This document shows positions 40,952 through 52,239 of a DNA stretch of 64,000 bases, one piece after another (position 1 is the first letter of the stretch; each line of letters opens with the position of its first letter). The DNA lies in contig OZ038381.1 in assembly GCA_964036045.1 (NCBI GenBank), forward strand, positions 103,173,367-103,237,366, read 5' to 3'. The stretch comes from Eutreptiella sp. 'Long Island Sound 2002' (lineage: Eukaryota > Euglenozoa > Euglenophyceae > Eutreptiales > Eutreptiaceae). Below the pieces are notes generated by a model. That model was not told the DNA's origin. It did no database searches and saw only the letters and a list, made by a program, of their open reading frames with translations. A program made the translations under genes and the position numbers.

Positions 40952-43731
40952 CTAAATCTGCACAATCTCGTCCTTCTCCATCTCCTCTCCCGCCGCTGCG
41001 GCTTCCTCCGGGGGCTGCTCTCCCATCTCCGCATCGCTTTTCGCCGCCCCAGCGCTCCCTTCCTCGGCTGCCTCCGGCTCCTGCGGTGGATCCACTGGCG
41101 CGGTTGACTCCTCCTCCGGCTCCGTTTTGATTGGGTGCTGCAGAACACGAAAAACGCGTGAAACATGCAACCCACCTCCAGAGGCAAACCGAGAGGCACC
41201 AAAACGAACACGTGTGGAACGCGCAGAACGCCGAGAACACGTGGCCCACATCCAGAGGCACACCCGGAGGCTACGTGCAAATCCACTGGAACGCATAGTA
41301 CTAATGTGCAACGCGCACCTGTGCACCTTCCGTTTGCGGGGGTCCCGTCTCCGGCCCCACCTCCGGCCTGCCTTGCTGCTCCCCGGATGGTGGCGGTGGT
41401 GGTGGCTGAGGTCCCCGCGGCAGTGGCGGTGGTGGGAGTAGTGGCGCTGGTGGGATCCCCGGCGGTGGCGGTGGCGGCAGCATTGCTTGCGTCGAAGGAT
41501 ACGTGGGTGGCGGCGGATACGCGGGGGGCTCGTACCCGTACGGGTCGGACCCATACAGGAGGCTCCCGGAGCTCGAAGGCATTTCCGGATCCGTCTTCAT
41601 CGGCTGGTACTCGTACCGCGGCTCATACTCGTATCGCGGCTCATACGGATACCCATGCTGATGCGGCCACTCCTCCTAGCTTGTCTACAGAACATGTAGA
41701 GCGCGCAAACCAGGTAAAACATGGGAAGGCAAATCCAGAGGCAGTCACAGAATCGAACGTGCAGACCGCGTAGAACGCGTAGGACGTGCAAAGCAGACAG
41801 GAGGCAACTCCAGAGGCAAGTGAAAAGACCCGTGCCACGACGCCCAGCACATGAATGCACACCCGCTGCCTCTTTGCATCCTTTGTTCTCACGAGTGTCC
41901 ATGCCCCTGTGTCGGGTAGGTCGACACCTCTGTCCTCCGTTAGGGTGTAGGCCATGAGGCCAGCAATGCGGACCGTGCGCGACAGTTTCTCCTGTACAGA
42001 CCGCGCAAAGCGCGTGCAACACCGGAAGGCACCCCCAGAGGCAAAGAAGAGGCGCAACATCGGGAACACGTAGCACGCGCAGAACGCCGAAAACGCGCTA
42101 CACGCTGGACCGGAGGCGTTAGAGAGGGAACACGCAACACATGCAATACACCTGCAAAGCGTTAGTGGGCATGTCGACAATGTCCTCCGCACCAAACGCA
42201 CTCAGTTGGTCCATGCTGCGCCGTGGTCCGTATGCGGACGACAGGGGCTCCCCCTTCAATTTCGCCAACGGCCGGCCTGCAGCTGCGGGGTCACCAAAGT
42301 CCGTACGCCAGTCCGGGGCTCCCACACAGTTCGTGCACACCGACACCCCCTTGATCAAACCGATTGCGACTTGGCGGGGTGAGGTGCTGCGGTATCGCTC
42401 CTCAAACAGTTCTCTGGCAGCGGCCGTGCTTTGTGCATTTTTCGTGCCACAGCGGAGGACCATCTGCACACTGTACGCCCGCACGTCCGTCACCAGAAGC
42501 AGCGCCATGCCCGATTCGGGGCGCCCTTGTGTTTCCTCGGCCAAACACACTTTGTAGTGTTGGCATACTCGTCCGAGTGACACTTCGTACTTCGACTCCA
42601 GGGTGCGCTGCATGGCCTGCACATGGTTGTCGTAGGCGGCCCCGGCTCGGTACTTCTCCCCTCGGGTTGCACCTGTGGGCATCGTCATGTGCGGTTCGCC
42701 TTCCACTGCGTAACGCACATGCGTGGGCTTCTCCTCCACTTTCTGCTTGCCCTTGCTCTTCTTCTTGGGTGGACTCTTCGCCTTTTCTTTCTTCTTGTTG
42801 GACAGCTCCTCCGGCTCTGGCTTTGCCTCTGGCTTCGCCTTGACAGGGGTTCCCTTTGGTTGTGCGGCCATGCGGGCAACCTCCAGGTGGGTGCTGCGGG
42901 GGGCGCGTTGGGCGATGGAGGGCTCGTCTTCGTCCTTCAAATCAGCAGCATCACTGCCCTCCTCCTCCTTCTCCACCTCCTCCTCTGCCTCCTCTGCCTC
43001 CTCTTCCGACTCCTCTTCCGACTCCTCCGCATCCGAACTCTCCGTGGTTCCCTCATCTTGGATCCACGTCCACAGCCGGTCGCGCGGAATCTGTAGAACA
43101 TGCAGAACATGCAAGACACATGGAGGCAACCCCAGAGGCAACACCAGAGGAAGCGCGCATAGCGCCGCGAACGCGTAAAACACATAGCACACATTGAGAG
43201 GCAGCTCCAGAGGCAACGAAAAAGGGAACAGATAGAGCGCGCAGAACGCACAGAACACCTTTTTGTATTTCAAGAAGCCATCCTTCTTGTTGCGGACGTC
43301 TTGCACCACATGTGGCGCATGTGGCTTGCCCTTCGGGGCCTTCACCTGTAAAAGGGTGCAAGAGGCGGTAGAGGACAACGGGCAGCGCAAAATAGTGCTC
43401 ACATGAACCGCAAACCCGTGAACGTGGTACACCTGATAGTTGTGAGGTTCGTCAACCAAAATTCTTTGTCTTGCTTGTCCTTGGCCCCTTTCCTCTTCCG
43501 ATTGACCCATCCGGCATGCCACCCCGCTGCGACACAAGGGGGTGAGGAGGACAGCGGTGCAAGGCGAGAAGCGAGACGAAAACGGAGACACACACACATA
43601 CTCGTGGCTTGTTTAATTTGAAAGACAACGACCGCGTCGTGCTTCAGTTTCTCCGGATGCCCCCACTCTCCCAGCTTCCCACCCATCTGCAACCATTGAG
43701 AATGTGTGGCCGGGTACAGGGGTGCAGGCAT
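40952..43731 (-). CDS. PB1 accessory gene, multi-exon, unknown function
   Basis: Exons on the minus strand with firm boundaries: 43259 (donor side), 43090-42152, 41991-41830, 41684-41319 and 41137-40952, plus one to two upstream exons at about 43730-43320. Order: Trp/Tyr-rich N-terminal repeats; IPRDRLWTWIQD; an acidic stretch (about 42950-43020); a Lys-rich stretch (about 42730-42830); a mixed domain; a Tyr/Pro-rich exon (YEPRYEYEP, PPPPPP); and a final exon starting HPIKTEPEEE, which includes a sumoylation-type consensus (IKTE). No family recognised. It probably works with the piggyBac transposase or on the word arrays (inference). Confidence 0.6.
41138..41318 (-). promoter_or_regulatory. 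PB1 accessory last intron with both PB words
   Basis: Donor GCACAG|GTGCGC, acceptor GTTCTGCAG|CACCC. Contains four to five GCGTTCTGCGCG-like and four GCCTCTGG words. In PB2 the inversion breakpoint falls in this intron. Confidence 0.85.
41685..41829 (-). promoter_or_regulatory. PB1 accessory intron with PB words
   Basis: Donor GCACGG|GTCTTTT, acceptor TTCTGTAG|ACAAGC. Alternating TTGCCTCTGG and GCGTTCTACGCG words. Confidence 0.8.
41992..42151 (-). promoter_or_regulatory. PB1 accessory intron with PB words
   Basis: Donor TGCAG|GTGTATTGC, acceptor CTGTACAG|GAGAAA; contains TGTTGCGTGTTC, GGCGTTCTGCGCG and TTGCCTCTGG words. Confidence 0.8.
43091..43258 (-). promoter_or_regulatory. PB1 accessory intron, 168 bases, no stop codon in frame
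   Basis: Donor AAAAAG|GTGTTC, acceptor TTCTACAG|ATTCC. Built of GTTCTGCGCG and GTTGCCTCTGG words. Its length is divisible by three and it has no in-frame stop, so retention would insert a hydrophobic 56-residue stretch. Confidence 0.8.
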
Positions 43732-44321
43732 GGCTCCTGCACCATAAAAGCAGAGCGGCCTAGGAATGTTGAGGCAAAAACATGCTGCAGAGCACGTAGC
43801 ACGCGTACAACGGCTCCAGAGGCAACGTCAGAAGCGAAAAATGACAACACACAAAACACCCAACGCACGTGGGCAGCGTAGCACCAAGGCAAAGGCATAG
43901 GCAAAAGGCAATTGTCGTTCGAACACGCTCGTTTGAGTTCCATTGGGAACCAGTGCAGGTGTGTGGCAGAGTACACGGGTGCAAGCATGGCAAAATAAAA
44001 ATCGGGTGTGGTATGATAGGTGTGAAGCAATTAGCCCCTGCAGAACGCGTAGAACGCGTAGGAAGACTTCCAGAGGCAGACTCAAAGGCACCGGACCGAA
44101 ACACGCAGGACGCGCAACACACGCAGCACGCGTAGCACCAAGACAGAGGCAGAGGCAGGAGGCAATTGTGCTTCTCTCCTCAAAACTGGTTGAATTGAGC
44201 TAAACGGATAGTTCCATTGCGTCGGGCACCCTCGAAAACCCCCCGGAAGCACAAAACAATGATAAAAGCAAAAACGCGAGAAAGTTTCGTGCTATGCGTT
44301 CTACGCGTGGTAGCCAAAGGA
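43732..44321. promoter_or_regulatory. PB1 right subterminal region
   Basis: Three blocks of AACGCG words with CCAGAGGCA (43780-43825, 44040-44135) and a repeated GTGTGGCxGGGTACAxGGGTGCA segment (43708-43735, 43963-43985). It ends in the terminal repeat. No convincing gene, although short frames with Tyr/Trp repeats occur. Confidence 0.65.
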
Positions 44322-44325
44322 ATAT

Positions 44326-44745
44326 ACAGTATCCCGCTCAAGTGGGAGCCACATGGGGACGTAGTGACCTGGGGGGGAGTGCTCGATTCGCTGTCCCGCG
44401 CCCCTTGCACTGTTTGGCTCCGACACACTGAGTGTGATGCGCAAAGGGGCACTCCTGTGGCTCGCCGACATTTGGTCAGTTGACCGTATCCGGTGGGTAG
44501 ATAAGTCCTCGCCGAATGCACGGACAGTCTGGCGCTCCTTGGTGCCGGCGATTTTCTGCAAGTCCCTGTGGTATGCGTGGTCAAGGACCGACGTCCTGCT
44601 GAACCTGCGTTCCCTGGTGTGGGGCTTAATGGCTAGGGGGTATCCTTTGGCCTGGTGGAAGCCAGCTTTTCGCCGGTGCTGGGAGAAGTTCAGGCTGTGC
44701 AGAATTTTTCCACTGTCGCAGCTACATGCATGAATAAAACAAGGC
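44326..44745 (+). pseudogene. Retroelement RT region, 3' part
   Basis: Continues the frame broken by PB1: YSIPLKWEPHGDVVTWGG, then after a shift RSLVWGLMARGYPLAWW. A homologous stretch lies inside PB2 (54880-55170, LKWEPHDNV and NVRSLVRG). The RGYP ending is common after RT thumb regions. Confidence 0.5.
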
Positions 44746-44843
44746 ACAACTGGGGCTGTTGGCTCTCGTGTGTGATACGGGTGCCTCTGCAGGTAATTTT
44801 TTTTCCAGAGGCACCAGCCAACAAGCGTATGGGGGTGGGCATT

Positions 44844-45292
44844 GTTTTTGCCTTGTCTTTATGCGAACATCATAAATTGTAAGGTACAAGACACATGCTT
44901 GTGACGATCATGCATAGCTAGTTTTAGCAAACTGTTTGACTTGGGTACAGCTAACGTATGGCCACTCACGGAGTCGTGTCGCGACCACACATGATAGCCT
45001 TGTGCCCCTGGTCGTTTGATATTTTGTCCAGTGGTGTTGTGCAAGATGAAAGGCCGTGTACCGAGACCAATGTACACTATGCATGCACGGTGCATGTGCA
45101 CGTTCACTCGGAGTGTGTGTGAGTGTGCATGGGCGTGCCGGGGATGTAGGCAGAAACAGGGCCGCACCCCATGAAGGAGAGGTGCCTAAAGGAACCCCGT
45201 GGACCTGTGCCTTGTACTGCTTTTGTCTTCGACATCCTATGACCGGTTACTGAGGAGTCCTGTTTCTTATGCCCGCTTGCGTGTGACCAACA
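44844..45292 (+). repeat. 3' direct repeat of the retroelement; unoccupied E1 site
   Basis: Matches the split 5' copy with scattered substitutions and has no insertion at the position (45072-45077) where E1 sits in the 5' copy. It therefore serves as the internal empty-site control. Confidence 0.85.
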
Positions 45293-46395
45293 CTTATCAC
45301 ACATGACCATTGGAACGAAAGGCATCAAATCCTGCAAAATAGGGGAAGTGTTCGTGTTAGTGTACAGAAATGGCGAAGTTTTCGCGTCTCATTCGACCGA
45401 AACGTGGCAAATCATGGGTATGATATCACGTAGTTTCCAAAGAGATGCGAAATTTCGCATCATAGTTGAAATTGGCTAATTTGGGGTGCTGATTCAGGTA
45501 GCTGGGAAAGCTTCATGGGTTTTCGAAGAAAAGTCGTCTTTTAGAACCCAGTCTTTGGCAATGTCTTACCTTGTCTTCTGATTAGGATACGTTTCGCAGC
45601 ACGCAATGTTACTCAAGTAACAGCAGACCTTGACCCCCTACCTCCCCATCTCCTTGTTACTCAAAAGTGGGCGGCAACCATGCAACAATACCTAGCACCG
45701 GGTAAAACATTGTTACTCGACGGAGGGTTGGACCCCCCACGCCCCCAATATTTTACCCGAGTAACAAAAGATGCCGTGAAGAATATTCCCTTAGTACCCG
45801 AAAAATTAAACCCGGTATGAGGCAAAATACGAGCACTTTTGGGTGTCCGGGACGGTGCGCACTTAAGCCCCCCCAAGCCATACGGCATGCATTCGATGCA
45901 TTGATAATAGTACATACCGTACAAGCCCAAAAAAGCTTGACACCCCCAAAGGCCAAGTGTGCATGGTCCCGCAAAAACCCACAACCCGTGCATGAAGATA
46001 ACTACTCTCGAAAAAAAATTCACCCGTGTTGTATCTAACTTTCCGACGTGGGTGCCAAGCGCTTGGCATGTGGGACGGGGATGACAACCCATTAACAAGC
46101 ACGAGCAAACCACCAACTCAACAGTGGGGAATTCCATTGGCTGCAAGAAAACACAGAAATGTGAAGCGGGAAGCACTTCCCTCAAGTTGTTTACCGCAAC
46201 CCGCCATCGGTGGACACGCCACTATTGTGCTTGATACGTCTTTCTACACACAGTGAATCACATTTCAGGTCTCCATAAACCCTTTTTACTTCCTTCAACA
46301 ATTTGTAAAATTTGAACCCAACAAAATTAGTTTCTACACATGCTAAGAGGGCAAGGCGAGCAAACACGCACAAAGCAAGTTATTGAATTTTTACC
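45293..46395. other. No gene recognised; TTACTC words
   Basis: AT-richer than the rest. Words of the form TGTTACTC / GAGTAACA occur at 45610, 45655, 45711 and 45760, suggesting yet another element end. Open frames are short and unconvincing. Confidence 0.4.
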
Positions 46396-46399
46396 CATG

Positions 46400-47541
46400 T
46401 TACCTGGTTTTTGCCTGAGAAACACTTTGGGCCTTTACGTCGTAGTTACATAGGCCCTCCACCGTTGTTTGGTACCGGCCAACCCCTTCTCCAGCGGCTT
46501 GGAGGTCAACAGACTCCATGTCGTCGCAAGGGGGTGTCTGTATTACTGCGCACAGGCGCTCAAACGGGTTCTCCGGGAGCACTTCAAAAATTTGCCGGTA
46601 GCCGGCGGCCTCAAACCCTTCGGCCGACATGATGGGTGGTTGTGGCAGCTCATGGCGTGCCACTGGACACGACCAATGGACACCCACATTTTGGCTACCC
46701 ATGCGGATCACTTGGTGTTCATCAGTTCATAGCACGCAACGATACTTAGTAGAGAACACTGTTGGGGTCGTCACATGCGGGATGTGTTGCCTCCTGGTAT
46801 GGTACGGGCTGCACGTGGCCACTAGGAATAAACCCAGGCAGGGGATTTGGTGCACACGTACTTCACTGGACGATCGGTTGTCTTGGTTCCAACCCTCGGC
46901 AGTTCTTAGTATGCACCGCATCAAACCCAAGGCTAGCGCTGGTCAGCAGGGTCCTCCTCTCCGCGCCGCCGGGGCACCAGCCTATTGATGTACTTCTTTG
47001 GCACAGCACCTCCTGTGCACAAGGCCACCGTTCTGTTCATGGCATGCAGCGTTGACTTTCCTCGCCGGACCACAAGCGCCAAGCTGTTGCGGAAAAGTTG
47101 CCCAAGTGACCGGGCAAAGGCGCTAAACACCGCCTTGGCCAACATCGGCTTACAACCCGTCATGTCCACATGCCACACCAACGTGGCAATGTGTGCCAGG
47201 TCACCAGCTGTGTGACGCACCGCTGCAGCCATACCGCCCGGCACCATTGGGAGATCCTCCGCGTTGGCATCTTTCTGCAGAAACTTGTACTTGACCCAAC
47301 TCAACATGTAGGTCGGTTAGTTGTGGTTTCTTGTTTCAAGGGGGGCTTTTGTACAGATAGTTTCGTGGCACACCATAATGGTCCTGTTCGGGGAATCTTC
47401 CAGCGCAGTCCTCGACTGTTCCTCCAACGTCTCCTGCACCATCGGAAATGGTTTAACTGCTGAGATCTGTTCACATGGACGCGTATGTGGTGAAATCTTA
47501 ACTCGTACACGTTGGTTTTCTCTTTGTTGAAAATTTATCAT
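46400..47541 (-). pseudogene. E8 candidate gene, broken
   Basis: Three minus-strand frames in sequence: 47541-47317, 47307-46933 and 46711-46400. The middle one has HTAGDLAHIATLVWHVDMTG and a helical basic stretch; the last contains MSAEGFEAAGYRQIFEV. No family is recognised. It lies next to the AACGCGTACG array, so it is probably the main gene or transposase of E8. Confidence 0.4.
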
Positions 47542-47699
47542 TTTTCATGGAAAATTCATGTGTTGGGTATCACCTTACCCAACCCAACCCCTTTTTGCAC
47601 TTCCCCTGTACCACTGGGTGCCACCAGAGACATTGCCGACCGTAGGTCGCCTTCTCCCTCCGCAGAGTGTCCCGAAAACCATACTGAATTTTGCAAAAA

Positions 47700-47888
47700 C
47701 TTGCTTTCAGACTGTCCTGTGACACGTACGTGTTGGCAGTGCAACGTGTACGCGTTGGGTGCGCGGCGCGTACGTGTTGGTGTTTCGACGCGTACGCGTT
47801 AGTAACTTAACACGTACGCGTCAGCTCACCAACGCGTACGTGTTAGATTACCGACGCGTACGTGTTGATCTGCTGGTGCGTACGCATG
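47700..47888. promoter_or_regulatory. E8 word array (ACGCGTACGTGTT), interrupted by E7
   Basis: About eight CGTACGCGTT/CGTACGTGTTGG words. The array resumes after E7 at 52216-52245 (TTCGTACGCACC, CCTACGTGTTACG). Confidence 0.8.
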
Positions 47889-48272
47889 TACCCTTCGTGA
47901 ACCGGCCGTTTGAATCTGAGATTCACGGTACCGTGAATTTCACCCAATTTTGCTGCGTTTTGCTCGTAACTTGGTGCTATCGTGTGCTTTTCTCGGGCTA
48001 CCTTCGTCCAAAGTAAGATCCAACGAATATGTGCAATTTAGAGGTTTGAAGTCCCCGCATGGTTCAACACATTTGGTGAAATTCGCGTGAATTTGAAATT
48101 CACGCACCCAGATTCAAGCAAAAATTCACGGTAGATTCACATGTTCACGACAATATGAAATTCGCACGATTTTGGTACGAATGTCGTACGAATTTCGCAC
48201 GAATTTACCCTCATTTCCACTGTTTGCCTTTCTCACAACTCTCAAAGCCTTTCTTCGCATTCTCTTTTGACA

Positions 48273-50180
48273 ATGACCCAGCAAACTATGTCGCGGCTCG
48301 CCAGCCTGGCCTCTCGCCCCGACCCCGCAGCCGACACCCTCGCCCATTACCAAGCCCTCCCCGTCGCCCACCATCAATTGGAGGAGGCGACGTACCAGCC
48401 GGGGGAACTGGGGGTGGATCATGTTGTCGGTTGCGCAGCATCCCTCGACCCCTCCCCCGATGTCATCCACATCGACATGCGCAGCCCCACCCGCAACTCC
48501 TACCTTGGGGGGAGGGAATGGGCCACAACCTTGTGGAGGGAACTGCGCCGCCAACTCCCCTCCCTTAAGTTTCTGCATCTAATCCCTCTCCCCTCCAGTG
48601 TTGACCAGCTCCTCAATTCCATGCGCACTAACCCTGTGGGGAAGCCTAAGGACGCCCACGTCCAGGTGTACCCCACCACCAACCTCGTCCATACCCCCGC
48701 CCACTGCGATATGGTGTGCCTACAAGATCTTGCTGCAAGTGCACCGGCAGACCATTCTTTTTGCCCCTTTTCTTGGCACCTTGCCGACCCCCGGTGGCGG
48801 GATGATTTGGGCATTGCCCCTTTCCATCCCACAATCCCCCCCCAGGTGCACATCCCCGACGTCACCCACCCCACCTTCTACAGCACAACTTCTTTGCAAT
48901 GGTACCGTGGTGCCTCATGCGCCCCCCCCTTCATTTCAAGTGAACCCCCCCTCCGCACCGAACCCCTTCCCGACCCCCCTCATGGGGTGATGGGCAGCCT
49001 TGACCCCGCCCCCGACAGGGTTGGCCCCTCCCAGCTGCCCCTCAACTTTGTTGATGGGAACGGCTACATTGTGCTTCGGGGGCTTGTGGAAGCACGGGAT
49101 TGTGAGGTGGGGTGGAACAAGGTGATGAAGGCGTGGGGGAGCTGCGACAAAAAAGTCATCGCAAAAAATTTTGAGCTCCTTTTGAACGCTGCGCGTAGTG
49201 AGGATGAGGCGAAGCATCGGGAGCCCCGGCGTTGGCAAAGCAAGAGCAACTTGGGGTCGGGGGTGGGGGGGCCTCTCTTCAAGAAGTTCCAGCCCCACCT
49301 CACTGAAAGTGTCCCTGGGGTTGGGGACCTCCACCCAATGACGCCAGGCAGCGTCATTGTGGCGAGTGTGGGGAGTGGGCCGCAGCTCTCCCACACCGAC
49401 GTCGCCACCCACCCCGAGGTGCTCCCCCCCAACAGCAGGGACATCTCGGGGTGCCACCGGAGTAGCTCCCTCTGCTTGTGAGAGGACTACCAGGTGGCGG
49501 TGCAGGCGGGGACGGCCCTGGGGGAGGCGGGGGAGGCGCGCTGGGACACCGTTGAGCTGCATTCGGGGGACATGCTGCTGATGGTGGCCACCAGCCGCCA
49601 CCATGGGTTGCCCGCCCTCCCCGACTCCAAGGATGGGCTGCACTGGGCTCTTTTTCACTTGTGGACCCCCGACCCCCGACACAAACACCAACAGCCCAAC
49701 ACCACACACCTGGACGCCACCCCCCCCAAGGAGGCCCTGGACTTTGCTGGGGATTTGTCCAGCTGGAACTTCCCCAGCGTGTTGTGGGTGGGGAAGGGGG
49801 CGGTTGGGAGGGTGGGGTTGTGGGAGGGGGATGCTGCCCACGCCCTCTTCGCCGACCCCCCCGAGTCGGTCCCGGCAGGCCCCCCCACCTGCCCCTTCCA
49901 CCCCACCTTCCTCTCCCGGTCGGCCCCGGCCTCCGACCTCGCCGTCATCGAGGTCGGCGAGCAGTGCACGCTGTTCTTCGTGGGCAGCGTGCACCAGCTG
50001 GAGGTATGCGAGGGGGACAATGTCGATGCGGAGTCGGAGATCCACTTCGCCATGACCGGCATTGCCCCCCCCGAGCGGCCGACCACGCCGTGGCATCTGG
50101 TGAACACGGTCCCAACGTGGCGGTTGCCCAAGTGCGCGAAGACGGGGGCATGGAGCATCACATGCCCACGTGAGTGCAAG
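48273..50180 (+). pseudogene. E7 accessory gene exon 1 (2OG-oxygenase-like)
   Basis: Cleaner than the E6 copy: open from ATG 48273 to a TGA at 49479 (Ser codon in E6), then open again to 50180. Candidate iron ligands HTD (49392-49400) and His in ATSRHHG (about 49590); candidate Arg in DPRHKH (about 49675). Before these lie FVDGNGYIVLRGLVEARDCE and PHLTESVPG, consistent with the N-terminal strands of a 2OG-Fe(II) dioxygenase. Substrate unknown; DNA is suggested only by the TE context. Exon 2 is deleted. Confidence 0.6.
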
Positions 50181-50274
50181 GTGTGCTTGCTTGTGTGTTT
50201 GCTTTGTTTATTGGCAAATGGGACGAAATTCACGTGAAATTCGTACGAAATTCGTACCTAGTGGGTTCGGTACC

Positions 50275-51776
50275 TAGTGGGGAGCATGACGTACGGTGTG
50301 GTATGGGACTAGGTTTACAACATGCTTCGGCAGCTAGCGTTGCCGGAGTCCCGGGCGTTCACTGCCTATACGGGTGACGACACGGCCATCAATGGTGCGG
50401 CCTGCTACCTACCTGACCGCATCGGCCACCTATTCAAGTGTCGACCACCCCCACCCTCGGACATCATGCAGCCCGGGGACCGACGGCTGCATTGGTTGCC
50501 TATTGCGGTGGACGGTACATCGAGGCATGAGGCCTCGTAAGTCCATTGCACGCTTGGTGGCACCACCAGCCCCAACCAACTATCTAGTTGGTGGCTACTA
50601 GGGGGCAGTGAAAAGTGGGAGACCCTCTACGCGGCCTCCCAAGAAATTCATTTTGATGATGAGTTGCGCAAGGCCGCAACCGTAAGTTTTGAGGATACGG
50701 GAGGGAACGATAGGCAGTCCCTTTTTTTTCTGTGTGCAGATGGTAAAGCACAGGTGCTCATGGCGGGCTGCCAAAACTGGAAGGCAGAATCCCCTGGTGC
50801 CACTGTGTGTTGGGTCTGCATGCGTAACCGTGCTCTGTGCCTTGCTACCTTTGGCACAGCAAGTGCGATAGACGGCAACTGGGAACCGGCCGTTGCCATA
50901 AATGCTATATATAGGACCATCACGAGTGATAGGCGAGTGCCTGATTATGGCCTCCATGGGGTCCTTCGTGTCCTGTTGTATGCAATCAACGGGACACGGG
51001 ACCTAGTTGTACAATTGACAGGGAAGGCACCGGCCAATGTGGCACGCACCATGCTGCAACCGGTTCTAGATGAGGCACGGCTTGCTGCACGAACTTGCAC
51101 CCGTGCCTCATTAAATAATGACAAGGCAAACAGCAAGGGGAAGGTGAGGATGGAGTGTGCTGCTGCCATCCATTTCATGCGGAATAGGGGTTGGGAGAAG
51201 ATAATAGATGCTTGCCTAGAGCAGCCTAGTGTGAGGCAGCATCAAGTAGGGGGAAAAAGTTGGGAGTCGGTGTGCAAAACGTGGTGGGATATATTTGCAG
51301 GCATGTGTGTATACGCGTGGCATTCCGCATGGTTCTCCAGGGCCGACTTGAGGCGGCTCCGGAACCATAGCATAGCCATGGGCGCTGCCCACAATGAGCT
51401 CCAGTGGGGCAAACTTCTGTGGACGCATCTTTGGAGCGACCACATGTATTATTTTGCAAAGAAGTGGAGAATCTTGTCAAAGTTCTCCTGCTTTGCCATG
51501 GAGGGAAGTCACCGGAGGCTGAAGCGCATGTTGCGCAACAGCGGGGGCCTAAGCCTCCTGCGGGGGAGACTAGGGGTGCAAGTGGTTGTGGACAACCACA
51601 CCATTGACCATAGCCTTTGGTTGCATGGGTGGGATGCGACCAAAAAGGCTCAACATGGGCAAGGGCCCATAAGTGTACAAACGTATGCAAGCCGCACAAG
51701 AAGACGGCTTCTAACCGACATGCAGCACCTTCAGACTCTACAGCGGCGGTTCCGGTGCCGCAAGAGACGGACATGA
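50275..51776 (+). pseudogene. E7 transposase, N-terminally truncated
   Basis: About 95 percent identical by eye to E6 from its codon 86 onward. TAA at 50538 interrupts it; from 50542 to 51776 it is open and keeps CADGK, CWVC, DYGLHG and FAMEGSHRRLK. In the WxDH motif the residue before Asp is Ser (LWSDH). It could only be mobilised in trans by E6-type transposase. Confidence 0.8.
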
Positions 51777-52213
51777 GATCACCTTACAAACCCAGACCAT
51801 TGTTGCGTGTCACCGGGGTGCATGCTGGGGGGCCTACTAGGGGTGTGAGGACAAATCAGGGGGTGCAAACCGGTATCATTTGTGTAAATTCACGTCAATT
51901 CACGTGAAATTCGTACGAAATTCGTTTGAATTTCGTACAAATTCACGTGAATTCACGGCTCCGAATCAGCTACAGGCTTGCCGGGTTTCGGCACCTCTGG
52001 TTTTGGGCACGGTTCGGACACAATGGATGCTTTTGGGGCGGGACTTTCATTGGATGATGCTTGACAAAGCTGGGGGAGGAATTTTGGCCCCTCAAAGCCC
52101 TCGGAATGAACCAAGAATATGGCATTTCCCCCCGAAAACCTCAAAATTTGGGTAAATTCACGTGAAATTCACGCAATTATTCAAACGGCCACTTAACGGC
52201 CGTTCACGAAGGG
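51777..52213. promoter_or_regulatory. E7 right subterminal region
   Basis: Word array (GTACGAAATTCG, 51890-51960) and terminal repeat, as in E6. No gene. Confidence 0.8.
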
Positions 52214-52239
52214 TACACAGTTCGTACGCACCGCCTACG

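Larger units (their letters stand above)
39382..44321 (-). mobile_element. PB1: piggyBac-like element, internally deleted
   Basis: Ends TCCTTTGTCTACC (39382) and GGTAGCCAAAGGA (to 44321), flanked by ATAT at 39378-39381 and 44322-44325. Removing the element with one ATAT restores an open RT frame (CGACCC-ATAT-ACAGT) on both sides. It encodes the C-terminal part of a piggyBac transposase and a multi-exon accessory gene, both minus strand. GTTCTGCGCG and TTGCCTCTGG words fill ends and introns. Relative to PB2 it lacks the catalytic Asp region. Confidence 0.9.
4136..45292 (+). mobile_element. Base retroelement (Penelope-like candidate) broken by five insertions
   Basis: About 430-bp direct repeats bound this layer: a 5' copy split by E1 (4136-4373 plus 17319-17531) and a 3' copy (about 44844-45292). 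Between them, with E1, E2/E3, E5, E6 and PB1 removed, lie roughly 8.5 kb of decayed plus-strand reading frames: a small basic/acidic ORF, several unknown ORFs, a GIY-YIG ORF and RT-like blocks. GIY-YIG plus RT plus terminal direct repeats is the Penelope-like element plan. The RT is too degraded to place in a clade, so an LTR or other retroelement is not excluded. Confidence 0.55.
47891..52213 (+). mobile_element. E7: deleted sister copy of E6
   Basis: Ends CCCTTCGTGAAC (47891) and complement (to 52213), flanked by TA at 47889-47890 and 52214-52215. It is colinear with E6, but a 2.5-kb segment corresponding to E6 33010-35530 is missing, joined at 50258-50272 in GTACCTAGTGGG, which occurs twice. 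So it lacks accessory exon 2 and the first roughly 85 transposase codons. Confidence 0.9.
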
